NCBI RefSeq assembly: GCF_009932375.1
Contig: NZ_BLJG01000111.1
Coordinates: forward strand, 1 to 62,585
DNA from: Pseudomonas juntendi
Lineage (GTDB): Bacteria; Pseudomonadota; Gammaproteobacteria; Pseudomonadales; Pseudomonadaceae
Direction of reading: 5' to 3'
DNA length: 62,585 nt
In this document: positions 51,850 to 60,055 of the stretch, piece after piece
Layout: each line of letters starts with the position of its first letter
Numbering within the stretch: the first letter of the stretch is position 1
The notes under the pieces: generated by a model
The model's database searches: none
The model's input: only the letters and a program-made list of their open reading frames with translations
What the model was told of the DNA's origin: nothing
Program-made: the position numbers and the translations under genes

Positions 51850-53217
51850 GTGACTAATTTTGTGTTCTCACGGCGAGCGATCCAAGCACGGATCAATACG
51901 CTGTCGCAAACCCTTGAACTCTCTCAGCTTGCTGCACTTGTTAACCGGCTCAACGCTAGAGATGAATCTAGACTTCATGCTATGTGGGAGGTAGTGTTAC
52001 TATCAGCACTTTCCAAAGTTGGATCTCTTCAGCATGAACGAGCGCTGCCAAACGGGCGCCGCCCTGATATTTATTGGAAGATCGAGAAACAAAGCGGCGG
52101 CAGCCTCACGCTCATCGGGGACATTACTACAATATCAGACAGTGGTCTTGAAGCTCAGAACCCATTCAAATTTTTAAGCAAAGAAATAGTTCGACTTGCA
52201 TGTAAGTCCGGACTACAACCGGGAAGCTTCTGGATCCAAGTACGCGGGAAAACAGTGGGCGAATCTCACAAGAGCAAGATGCGCTTGATGTTACCAGAAA
52301 AGGCTAACCTCAATAGCTTTATAAAAAACGAGCTTGAACCTTGGGTTCATAGCGTTAAGAAAATCAGTACAGCAAAATCAAAACTTGAGCGAACTGAAGA
52401 CTTTATAGACCTAAAAATAATCTACGATCCAGACTGGAAAAACGGAGGCGGTAGTTACACGAGCTATACAGTAGCAACATCAAAATCCATCAACCCTCTA
52501 TTTAGCGCGCTCAAAGGCAAAGTAACTCAACTAAATGGCGCTCCAGATGACGCCATTAGAATAATTTTCGCATGCGACGGCGGCTCCGACCTTATTAGAA
52601 ATGGTGTAAATGGAAAATCCTACTATACTTTCACGTCAAGAGAAGTTGCAGAAGATTTTCTGCGCCAGAACAGCAGTATAGACTTCGTTTTGCTGAGTAC
52701 AATAAGTGAACAGCACCAGCGTTTTGGTTTACCAACCAATTACCAGATGAGCTACGATCTTGTTTGCGCACCACCAGCCTTTCGATCAGATCGAGTGACG
52801 ACAGAGTCCATCGACAATCTCACAGAGGCTCTTAATACAATCCTACCTGATGTTCCTCAACCGCTTCGCCCAGCCTATCACTCTGCATCATTACTGAAAA
52901 AAGCAGGCGTAGGCCATGATCAATTAGGAGCATACTCAATGCAACAGAATAAAATAACAGTTTCCTCAAGAGGCCTCATGAAATTTCTCTCTGGCGAAAT
53001 ATCTGCGGAAGAATTTAATGAAGCACACAGATGGGATGACTCAGGTATGCATCAGAACCCGTTCGCCAGACATCGCCATAGCGGCCTCATGATTAGCAAG
53101 ATAGAAGTCGAATGTGGCAATGATAAAGATGACGATGATATTACATTTACGATCGATAAGTGGGACCCGGCCAACAGCCCTTTCGCCATTCCTAGCACAG
53201 ATGAAAAAAATGCATAA
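51850..53217 (+). CDS. Large uncharacterised island protein with PD-(D/E)XK-like N-terminal core
   Basis: This 455-residue protein of AT-rich codon use matches no family I know. The N-terminal part (residues 45-105) has MWEVVLLSAL, then GRRPDIYW and LIGDITTISDSG. This E...PD...(D)-x-T pattern resembles a restriction-type nuclease core in which the usual Lys is replaced. The middle contains ACDGGSDLIRNG, a possible second nucleotide- or sugar-binding fold. The C-terminal 60 residues are polar with DKDDDDITF. No membrane segment is present. It starts at ATG 51850; its ribosome-binding site is weak. Its place in an integrative island suggests anti-phage or maintenance function; this is inference. 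Confidence 0.6.
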   Translation: MTNFVFSRRAIQARINTLSQTLELSQLAALVNRLNARDESRLHAMWEVVLLSALSKVGSLQHERALPNGRRPDIYWKIEKQSGGSLTLIGDITTISDSGLEAQNPFKFLSKEIVRLACKSGLQPGSFWIQVRGKTVGESHKSKMRLMLPEKANLNSFIKNELEPWVHSVKKISTAKSKLERTEDFIDLKIIYDPDWKNGGGSYTSYTVATSKSINPLFSALKGKVTQLNGAPDDAIRIIFACDGGSDLIRNGVNGKSYYTFTSREVAEDFLRQNSSIDFVLLSTISEQHQRFGLPTNYQMSYDLVCAPPAFRSDRVTTESIDNLTEALNTILPDVPQPLRPAYHSASLLKKAGVGHDQLGAYSMQQNKITVSSRGLMKFLSGEISAEEFNEAHRWDDSGMHQNPFARHRHSGLMISKIEVECGNDKDDDDITFTIDKWDPANSPFAIPSTDEKNA

Positions 53218-53443
53218 CCTCCATTACAGTGATAGTTGATCGTACCCAACCTCTGACCCATCACAAGATCTACCAATTTCTCGCCGGCCGCCGCAAAAAC
53301 ATCGTAGAGTTTACACCGGCATCGCCTCACTACTACGACATCCCGATCATGGATTGAGACCTGCCTTGTAATTCCGGGTGATTGATGAAGACGCTTGGTT
53401 GTGGTGGTAGGATGCCAGCACTCAAAAAATGGAGCGGCAACCT

Positions 53444-54346
53444 GTGAGCTTGAAGCAAATCCTCTGGTCCTTTGGGGTCGTCCTGGGTGCATTCGCGCTG
53501 ACCGTCTTTGGTTTGTACTGGTGGAATGTCGGACCAATCTCCAGCGACCATACTGCTTGGAGTAGCTTCGGTTCGTTGCTCAGCGGCGTGTTCACCATCG
53601 TCGGAGCTGGGGCTACGGTAGGAACCCTTCTCTTTCTCGGCAAGCAGAATCATGACATGCAGGAAGTCACGAAGGCTCAGATGGCCACCTTGACGTTCGA
53701 GAGGTACATCAACCATCGCAAGCTCTTCTCCGACTACCTTCAGGAGCTGGTAGCCCTTCACAAGAACACATTCACGTTTCGCGAACCTTCGAGCCTGTAC
53801 AGCGCGATCTTCCCAGAGAACAGCCCGCACCACTGCTCTTTTACAACCAAACCGGCATACGACGAAAACGGTGATGGAACGAACCAACTTGGAGAAATGC
53901 TTAGCAAGCTTAGGCGACTCAAAGACTTCCTACATCAATCGCAGTTTGATGAAAATCAACCTCAGGAACTGGCACTATTACTGATTACCCTCAGCTACTA
54001 TGTTTTTATGATCGAGCCTACTAAGCCTGCGGAAGAAGGTGACATTAGGTTTTTGAAAAATGAATACGGCATCAACATCTACAGCCTCAAAAATTTTATT
54101 GATCCGTGCCTTTCCATTGCCAATATGCTTTTGAGGTTTACTGGTAATCCCCAGGTGGATGTGCGCGATTTCAATTCTGAGTCGCGATTTGTTCGTGAGG
54201 CATTAATCAAGCGCTACCATTTGCAAAGGGGAAAGCATGCCATCACCGTTCATAGTGAAGTGAAAGAATTCAAGTCCTCGCCTTCGTCTATTTTGAGGTT
54301 CAACGGATTCGCGAAAATGGCGCATATCTTTTCCCTCAGAGCGTGA
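53444..54346 (+). CDS. Two-TM Abi-like membrane protein
   Basis: About 300 residues. GTG 53444 has GGAG at good distance and is the preferred start; ATG 53429 lacks a ribosome-binding site. Two membrane helices lie at the N-terminus (ILWSFGVVLGAFALTVFGLYWW and LLSGVFTIVGAGATVGTLLFL). A coiled-coil-like neck (GKQNHDMQEVTKAQMATLTFERYINHRK) and a cytosolic alpha-rich domain of about 200 residues follow. This layout matches membrane effectors annotated as putative phage abortive infection proteins and the two-TM effectors of some retrons, although no reverse transcriptase or nearby RNA was seen. Confidence 0.65.
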   Translation: MSLKQILWSFGVVLGAFALTVFGLYWWNVGPISSDHTAWSSFGSLLSGVFTIVGAGATVGTLLFLGKQNHDMQEVTKAQMATLTFERYINHRKLFSDYLQELVALHKNTFTFREPSSLYSAIFPENSPHHCSFTTKPAYDENGDGTNQLGEMLSKLRRLKDFLHQSQFDENQPQELALLLITLSYYVFMIEPTKPAEEGDIRFLKNEYGINIYSLKNFIDPCLSIANMLLRFTGNPQVDVRDFNSESRFVREALIKRYHLQRGKHAITVHSEVKEFKSSPSSILRFNGFAKMAHIFSLRA

Positions 54347-54348
54347 GG

Positions 54349-54540
54349 ATGCTTAACGCGAAGTTCCTTTCTATTGAGGCAGTGAAGACATTACTCGATG
54401 ATTCAGTTTTCGAAGACATGCTCGACGTGCTGCTGAATGAAGTCACGCAAAAAGTCCTTATAATGAATACTGGATTGGAATACTATAATGATGCTGCAAG
54501 TATTCGTGATAACTTGCATGTGTTGATAACCCGCGCTTAA
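54349..54540 (+). CDS. Small helical protein after the Abi-like gene
   Basis: A 63-residue acidic, helical protein starts at ATG 54349 (or GTG 54343, which overlaps the upstream stop). It contains SIEAVKTLLDDSVFEDMLDVLLNEV. No family was recognised. It is tightly linked to the membrane protein and might be its partner or inhibitor; it could also be a fragment of a larger lost gene. About 120 bp of non-coding DNA follow. Confidence 0.4.
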   Translation: MLNAKFLSIEAVKTLLDDSVFEDMLDVLLNEVTQKVLIMNTGLEYYNDAASIRDNLHVLITRA

Positions 54541-54659
54541 GAAATATTTAATTTTATCCTCATAATCCCGATCGACAACGGCGCCAGCCAGCGATTGGCC
54601 GAGCTGGTCAGCGACCCATAGCCGTAACTGATTCGGCTACTCGGAGCTGATGGAGTATC

Positions 54660-54854
54660 TCAAAATAAGCCCCCCAGCGAAGCAGGCTGCCAGTTCATGA
54701 TCACCAGCTCGCCCGTCAACTCCGCCTTGGCCTGCCGCTGGTTGGTGTTGCTGTAACGAATATCCAGGCACTCGAAGTGGAAGCCGTCGAAGGCGCGCCG
54801 GATGTCCGGGTGGTCATTGATGCTGATCATCACCTTGCCCTTGCACCGACGCAT
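54660..54854 (-). pseudogene. C-terminal fragment of a phage D12-class DNA adenine methylase
   Basis: The minus strand encodes KVMISINDHPDIRRAFDGF, then YSNTNQRQAKAELTGELVIMNW and a proper stop. This is the C-terminal end of phage-type Dam (D12 class) methylases. The catalytic DPPY and the AdoMet-binding region are missing. It is a relic of a prophage that once occupied this site. Confidence 0.7.
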
Positions 54855-55404
54855 GAAGTCGGCCAGGCTTCAAGAAAGCGCCGAAGCACTCTCAAAACGA
54901 AAGATTCATTTTGAGCCAGCAAGGGAGAAAATATCATTACCACCAGGATTGCGAAGATCTCGGAGGCTAAAGTCATTCAGTCAACCTAGGCACAGGTGGC
55001 TGAGCGCACCACCATCTCGATCGTGCTTGAGCCGGTTACGATAGATGAGATGGGTAAGCGGATTGAGTCGACTTTAGCGCCTTACCTATAGCTTGTAGCA
55101 AAGCGAGGCAGCCAATTCAGGGTATGTCACCTGCAGTGTTGGCGGAGCGTGCTGCCAAACGCATCTTAATCATGCCGGCGGTGAATGCTGAAGAGGCGTG
55201 GATACGGTGGCGCCGTTCAACGGGCACCCCTAAATCACGCCGTATAAGGCCAGATCAGCGCCAAGCGTCCGCTGATCTTCGCTGCGGCTGCCGCCCACAA
55301 ACACCACATGTTATGCCACAATACACTTGGAAATGACAGGCTCTCGCGCAGATCTGCTTTCTATAAAATTTAGTGGTTAACCTAGGATAAAATAGAAGAT
55401 TTGT
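54855..55404. other. Degenerate phage-like DNA without an intact gene
   Basis: This 550-bp stretch shows no intact gene. Short broken frames (for example EISEAKVIQS, then after a stop VAERTTISIVLEPVTIDEMGKRI near 54965-55088) look like decayed coding DNA of phage origin. DNA just before 55405 is AT-rich and probably holds the promoter of the channel gene. Confidence 0.4.
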
Positions 55405-56745
55405 ATGAACGCCGAGAAGTTTTGGGCAATGAAACCGGAGCAATTCAACTCCTGGCGCAAACAAAATGACTACCCACGACTATTTGAACTATTCCGCAAA
55501 AAGCTTCCGCATTTTGATACGTGGCTTTCAAGCGAAAGCCTAAACACTGAAATAATTTTTGACAATGGATTTGCTCGCTTCTTAGGCACAGATGAACCGC
55601 TGATATTATGCAAATACGAAAGAGGCGAGCTCTATCTATTCAATGAATCTTTAGAACAATTGCCATCAATAAGGAAAGCTGGATGGATTCTCTCTGAAAG
55701 AAAATATGCGCCATATTTCTGGTGGCTTAGAAGGAATTACGGAGAAGAAAAATACACCGCTGCAAAAAGGGAATTTCGGATTTCAAGCTGGCGGGGTGGC
55801 ATTCCATATTTTTACAATGAGGTGCCACTGCTACAGCTTGGAAATGTCAAACTAAACGGAGTTGTGATATCAGGACGTCATTTAGATTTTTGTAGCTTGG
55901 ACGGGCTCCAGATCAATGACTGCCATAGTAATCAACACACATATGTTTGGTATTCAAGCGCCATTGGTCTGAAATTTCATGGTAGCTCGGCTTTCTGGAA
56001 CTTTAATAAGACCTCTTGCTGGATGCACGGCAATGTCGGCTACAGAAAAGAAATGCTGCTGTCGGATGGAAACTTTCAGGACTTTCATTTCAAAGATTCA
56101 GATCCACACTTACATTTGGTTCGTAGCAAGTTGAATATAAGCTCAGTGTCTGGAACCAATTTTGACTGCATTCTAGAATATTCATCGTTCGATGGTGTCG
56201 CGTTCGATGCAGGAGAGGATGAATATTCTAATCAGTTAGCAAAAGCAAAATTTTTCGAAAAAATAAAATCGCTCTACTCAAGCACCGGAAACAGCGTAGA
56301 TGCAGGTAAATACTTTTACGAAGAGCAAAAATATTTATTGGCCGCCCAGCTTCATCCATCAGTTACATATCGATCTGAATGGTTAAAATCTAGCTTTCTG
56401 CAAAAAGCAATAATCCTAATTAAAAGTTATTTTAGGCTTTTACTATATGTCACTAGCTTCATTGCTTGGGGGTTTGGCGAGAGACCAGCCAGAAGTCTGT
56501 TCGCCTCCATCGGACTCATAGCAATCTCTGCACTTCTGTATTATCTGCATCCCGGATCCGTCACTGAGAGTGATTCGTGGAGCTCGTTATACTTCAGTAT
56601 CGTTACTTTCGTGACCTTGGGCTATGGGGACATATACCAAAAAGCTACATCATTGCGAATTTATTCATCTCTCGAAGCGTTCGGCGGGATGTTTTTGATC
56701 GGTTTATTCCTTGCAGGGTACGCCTCAAAGAGCAAACAATATTAG
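55405..56745 (+). CDS. K+-channel-pore protein with a long pentapeptide-like N-terminal domain
   Basis: This 446-residue, AT-rich gene starts at ATG 55405. Residues 1-130 form a novel domain (FWAMKPEQFNSWRKQNDY). Residues 140-270 read as a beta-helix or pentapeptide-like stack (LGNVKLNGVVISGRHLDF, CSLDGLQINDC). A helical linker precedes two membrane helices (near 365-382 and 420-440) that enclose a pore loop with the K+ selectivity filter TLGYGD at about 404-409. It is thus a 2TM ion channel with a large cytosolic sensor. In a phage-defence island a channel that opens on infection and depolarises the cell is plausible; that role is inferred. Confidence 0.7.
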   Translation: MNAEKFWAMKPEQFNSWRKQNDYPRLFELFRKKLPHFDTWLSSESLNTEIIFDNGFARFLGTDEPLILCKYERGELYLFNESLEQLPSIRKAGWILSERKYAPYFWWLRRNYGEEKYTAAKREFRISSWRGGIPYFYNEVPLLQLGNVKLNGVVISGRHLDFCSLDGLQINDCHSNQHTYVWYSSAIGLKFHGSSAFWNFNKTSCWMHGNVGYRKEMLLSDGNFQDFHFKDSDPHLHLVRSKLNISSVSGTNFDCILEYSSFDGVAFDAGEDEYSNQLAKAKFFEKIKSLYSSTGNSVDAGKYFYEEQKYLLAAQLHPSVTYRSEWLKSSFLQKAIILIKSYFRLLLYVTSFIAWGFGERPARSLFASIGLIAISALLYYLHPGSVTESDSWSSLYFSIVTFVTLGYGDIYQKATSLRIYSSLEAFGGMFLIGLFLAGYASKSKQY

Positions 56746-56963
56746 TCTCGTTGAGTTGCATAAAAGAGTGAGGCTAGCGCGCAGGAAGGTGGAGAATAAA
56801 GGAAAAGACTATATCTCCGAAAACCTGCTTTTGGCCGACATCTGCCAAGAGCCTCCGTCAGCTCTGGGTCGAAAGCAGCCGTTCGCGACTGACGGCAATC
56901 GACCCAAAGCCGATGCCTATCACGAAGAAGCGCTGAATAGAGGTAGCATCGTTACCCACCCGC

Positions 56964-58085
56964 CTACCCAGCTCGGGCGCCGAGTTTAACCGGTGCCTGA
57001 ATGATCTGATCCAGCCACTTCCAACCTTTATACCCATCCCCTCGCCCACGCAAATGGGTATAACGCCGCAGCGAGCTCCAATCACGGTGACCAGATACGC
57101 TTGAGACCCTCGGTATGTCCCAGTCCATTTCAAACAACCGACTCACCCCTTTGTGACGCAATTCATGAAGGTGAAGATCCTCTATCCCTTTCATCTTGCA
57201 TGCCTTCGACCAGGCTGTGCCGATTGAATCCGTGTTGTACGGGAATATCTCGCGACACTCTCGGGGCATGCTCTGCACGATGATCCACGCCTCATCCGGC
57301 AAGTATCACTAGACATCGTTGCCGATCTTCTGGCCGGGTTTTTTCATGTCCCGGACCTTCACTGCCTGCGTGTACTCATCCAAGTCTTCCCACCGTATGC
57401 GTGTGATCTCGTCCATCCGGCGGGTCGAAAAAATCGCGAACGCTACTGCCTTCGGCATGTGGAGGACGCTCGGACGCCGCTGCAACATCTCGAAGAAGTG
57501 CTCCATCACCTTATCGATCTCATCCAGCGTAGGACGCCGATCCCGCTCTCTGCTCTTCAGGTTGTAACCGAACTTCTTCAGCACGAGGCGCGCATCTGGC
57601 ATTGCTTGCGCGTCAATTTCATACCCCCACGCCGCCCTAGCCAGGGACAGCACCGACCCCAGGTGCGCCAGGTCATTACCGGCCGTCTGCGGTTTAATGC
57701 TTCCTCCTTCAGGACTCATCCGCCAGAGCGCGTAATCCAACAGCACCTGCTGGCTGAGGTCGGAATCAGCCTTCTCGCCCAAGTAGCTGTTCTTGATGGC
57801 ATTCAGCGTTCGCTGCTTCGTCTCCCCCAGCAGCCGGGCTTTCTCGGCTTCTACCAGGTAGCGCTCGATCATTTCTTTGAGCGTGTGCCCCTTGCGGCTG
57901 GCCCGCTCAATCGCGCCAGAAACCGCCAATTCGGTCTCTCGTCGCTTCGCCCAGGCCTGAGCGGCCTGCTTACGGGCGAATGTCTGGGCTTCTTGGTAAA
58001 CTATGACACCCTTTTTCTTGAGGCGGATCTGGACGGTGTAGCTGACCGTCCCATCGGCCTTTTTCCTTGCTCTGATCGTTGCCAT
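56964..58085 (-). pseudogene. Tyrosine-type site-specific integrase with two in-frame stops
   Basis: In one continuous frame this is a 373-codon phage integrase starting at ATG 58085 (MATIRARKKADG). It has an arm-binding N-terminus and a core-binding region (about 70-160). The catalytic residues are present: Arg in FSTRRMDEITRIRW, the HELRHKG box, and SGHRDWSSLRRYTHL with the His and Tyr. At 57306-57311 the codons TAG TGA interrupt it between GNDV and LPDEAW, separating the first Arg from the rest of the active site. Without suppression it makes no active recombinase. Downstream, 56746-56963 is non-coding. Confidence 0.85.
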
Positions 58086-58201
58086 GATTTTCGGTGGTAC
58101 AAGCGTGATTGGCGGTGGTACATCGCTCCACTGTCACACCAAAAACGCCCAAAAACGGCACAAAAATGCGTAGACCAGAATGCCCCTAGAATCAGCCTCA
58201 A

Positions 58202-58264
58202 AGCCACAAACCACGCGCCCTGAGCCCTCCCGCCGCTTCAGCGTTGCCCCCATGATGGATCGGG
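58202..58264. repeat. Right 63-bp direct repeat (putative attachment site)
   Basis: This copy matches the one at 51595-51657, differing at three bases. It lies about 117 bp upstream of the integrase start, the same arrangement as at the left repeat. To its right, prophage late genes begin. Confidence 0.75.
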
Positions 58265-58350
58265 TCGATTAAGCGGGAAGGCCCAGTGTTTACGGGGCAA
58301 AATTGATGCTTGAGATTTTGCTAAAGCAAAAAATCAGCAAATAAGGCAGG

Positions 58351-58375
58351 ATGACCAGTGAGTTGGTCATTTTAT
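58351..58375 (+). terminator. Hairpin between the attachment repeat and the prophage genes
   Basis: ATGACCA-GTGAGT-TGGTCAT is a 7-bp perfect stem followed by TTTATA on the plus strand. It would stop rightward transcription coming from the island into the prophage. Confidence 0.45.
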
Positions 58376-58420
58376 AGGCAGGTTTGTTGTGACACTCCGG
58401 TCTGGCATTGCCGGTACTTC

Positions 58421-58693
58421 TCATGCAGTCGACCCAAGCGCATCGAGCCGGTCCTGCGTCATGTTGTCGATAAGCACATACAGCCGCTCAACGTCCCGCG
58501 CCGGGATCGCCTTCAGGATCTCCAGCGCCTCGACCAGGCTCTCGGTCCGCGCCTGGAGGATCATGCAGTTGACCGCGGTATCGCACATGTCCAGCTCAGC
58601 CAGGCGCTTGCGCAGCAGGCCGTGGATTGCCGGCGGCAAGATGATGCCGGGCAAGAACTCGCCTGGCTGGCTACTGCTTTGACGACTGCTCAA
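58421..58693 (-). CDS. Small prophage protein of unknown function
   Basis: About 90 residues from TTG 58693 (GGGAGAG upstream); an ATG at 58756 would add 21 codons that overlap the Rz1 end and have unusual composition. The protein is helical, with RKRLAELDMCDTAVNCMILQARTESLVEALEILKAI. No family was recognised, though it looks like small proteins found near Pseudomonas prophage ends. It is the last gene of the leftward prophage operon. Confidence 0.5.
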   Translation of the reverse strand: MSSRQSSSQPGEFLPGIILPPAIHGLLRKRLAELDMCDTAVNCMILQARTESLVEALEILKAIPARDVERLYVLIDNMTQDRLDALGSTA

Positions 58694-58746
58694 TCCCGTC
58701 TCTCCCTTTGGTGGAGAGGTAAGTATAAGCCGGAGAGCGCAGCATG

Positions 58747-59007
58747 CTACTGGCAAGCGCCGACGGCGGCTACCAGCTGTTTCTCGTAGCCGATGCGCTG
58801 CCGCCGCTCGGCCAGCAGAGCGCGCACCTTCACCTCCAGGCTGTCAGTCTTGCGCAGGCCAGCCGCTGCCCAAGGCGGCACGGCCACCTCAGGCGCGCGG
58901 CACGGTACCTGAACCGGCACCTCGACGCGGACGTACTGGGTCTCAGGTTCAGCTCGGCCCGCGCAGCCGGCCAGCACCAGCGCGCAAACAATCAGCAGCA
59001 CCCTCAT
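58747..59007 (-). CDS. Rz1-like outer-membrane spanin lipoprotein
   Basis: This 86-residue protein starts at ATG 59007, overlapping the Rz stop by ATGA. The N-terminus MRVLLIVCALVLAGCAG has a clear lipobox with Cys near residue 15. Pro-rich segments (VPVQVPCRAPEVAVPP) follow, as is usual for outer-membrane spanins. It would pair with the inner-membrane Rz to fuse the membranes at lysis. Confidence 0.75.
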   Translation of the reverse strand: MRVLLIVCALVLAGCAGRAEPETQYVRVEVPVQVPCRAPEVAVPPWAAAGLRKTDSLEVKVRALLAERRQRIGYEKQLVAAVGACQ

Positions 59008-59366
59008 AGGCCAAGCTCCTTGTCGATGATCGAAGTGGCAGCGGCACACTGGTCGCCGCCGGTTATCTCCTGCTGCAGACGGTTCGCCGCGGCGTAGTCG
59101 GCGTCGGCGCTGGCCGTGGCCACGCCCACGGCTTGCTCGGCGGCAGCCTGGCGGTTGGCAGCGGCAAGCATCAGGTCGCCAATGGCTTTCCCCTGCTCCG
59201 TGGCCAGCCCGGCCAGGTTGTCGCGCGCGGCGGCGCACTGGGCGGCCTTGTCCTGCTGATCGTCCAGTAGCGGGCGGAAATGGTGAGTAGTCGCCCAGGC
59301 GCCCACGGCCATGCCCAGCAGGATAAGCAGGCCGGCCCCGGCGAGGCGTAGCGCCACGTCAGTCAT
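59004..59366 (-). CDS. Rz-like inner-membrane spanin
   Basis: This 120-residue protein starts at ATG 59366, overlapping the endolysin stop. One N-terminal membrane helix (LAGAGLLILLGMAVGAWAT) is followed by a long, Ala-rich coiled-coil-like periplasmic helix (NLAGLATEQGKAIGDLMLAAANRQAAAEQ). Position after endolysin and before the Rz1-like lipoprotein supports the i-spanin call. No holin was identified in the window. Confidence 0.72.
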   Translation of the reverse strand: MTDVALRLAGAGLLILLGMAVGAWATTHHFRPLLDDQQDKAAQCAAARDNLAGLATEQGKAIGDLMLAAANRQAAAEQAVGVATASADADYAAANRLQQEITGGDQCAAATSIIDKELGL

Positions 59367-59989
59367 GCCAGCACCCGAACGGCAATGTCGTACAATGCCT
59401 TTCGCTCAGCCGCGCCATGCGGCACGCGCCCAGGCTTGCCGGTATTGATGATGCTGCCGATGTCCTGGATGCGCCCGGCGTCGGCCAGCTCGTTGAGCCC
59501 GTGCTTCGCCCACCACCACGCAGCGGACTGTGCCGCGTGCTCGGCCTGCTCGAGCAATTCCGGATGGTCCTCCAGCGGCAGACCCAGCGCGGCGCCGGCC
59601 GCCCGGTAGTTGTCGCGACCGGTCAGCTGGATCAGTCCGCGCCCCCGGTACCGCCAGCCATCGCCAGACGACTCGGGGCCATTCCCCATGCGGCCGCTGT
59701 AGACGCGGTTGGCGATCTTCTCCGGCTGCCGAGCATATGCCTGCGCGGTCTGGGCGGTGAACCTGCTGGGCCAGGTGCGCACCAGCGCCTCGGCGCTGTA
59801 GTTCAAGTTCTCCACCAGCACGCGCAGCTGCCCAGACTCGTGGCCGATCTGCGCCAGGAAGGCGGTGAGACGCAGCCGGCTGTCGATCTTCCAGCGCGCG
59901 GCGGCGCGGTTCAGCGCAGGCAAAAAAACGCCCGCAACAGGGCGGGCTTTGGGTAGAACCTGCAGCAGCTGCTGCTCAGTGATCGGCAT
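59363..59989 (-). CDS. GH19 chitinase-like endolysin
   Basis: This 208-residue lysozyme-type GH19 protein starts at ATG 59989 (MPITEQQLLQVLP). A start ten codons earlier would cross the upstream terminator and is less likely. The catalytic Glu lies in FLAQIGHESGQL near residue 50; YRGRGLIQLTGRDNY near residue 113 and INTGKPGR near residue 180 are further GH19 landmarks. It cleaves the glycan of peptidoglycan during lysis. There is no signal peptide, so a holin is needed. A terminator-like hairpin lies inside its first 25 codons. Confidence 0.88.
   Translation of the reverse strand: MPITEQQLLQVLPKARPVAGVFLPALNRAAARWKIDSRLRLTAFLAQIGHESGQLRVLVENLNYSAEALVRTWPSRFTAQTAQAYARQPEKIANRVYSGRMGNGPESSGDGWRYRGRGLIQLTGRDNYRAAGAALGLPLEDHPELLEQAEHAAQSAAWWWAKHGLNELADAGRIQDIGSIINTGKPGRVPHGAAERKALYDIAVRVLA
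59922..59947 (-). terminator. Terminator-like hairpin inside the endolysin 5' coding region
   Basis: On the minus strand GCCCGC-CCTGTT-GCGGGC is followed by GTTTTTTT, a textbook intrinsic terminator, yet it codes for codons about 14-23 of endolysin (ARPVAGVF). It may attenuate lysis gene expression unless transcription is antiterminated or translation is active. Confidence 0.5.
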
Positions 59990-60005
59990 CCATTTTCTCC
60001 AGGCG

Positions 60006-60028
60006 AAAAAAACCCGCACTTGGCGGGT
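60006..60028 (-). terminator. Terminator between the acetyltransferase and endolysin genes
   Basis: On the minus strand ACCCGC-CAAGT-GCGGGT is followed directly by TTTTTT. It would end the acetyltransferase transcript 28 bp after its stop codon. Confidence 0.75.
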
Positions 60029-60055
60029 CTTTGAATTAATCTTGCTACTACGGGT

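Larger units (their letters stand above)
51595..58264. mobile_element. 6.6-kb integrative island between 63-bp repeats
   Basis: The segment is bounded by 63-bp direct repeats, carries a (broken) tyrosine integrase at its right end, is clearly AT-richer than the flanking core, and contains non-core cargo with remains of phage genes. It behaves like a satellite or defence island that shares its attachment site with the prophage to the right and an earlier element to the left. It is probably immobile now because its integrase has two stop codons. Confidence 0.65.

Noticed and set aside
56746..56963. Possible small RNA or retron msr/msd near the two-TM protein and integrase
   Set aside because: No reverse transcriptase is present on the island and no convincing long stem was found; only generic non-coding DNA seen.
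57459..58223. 254-codon rightward frame over the integrase
   Set aside because: Shadow of the integrase pseudogene.
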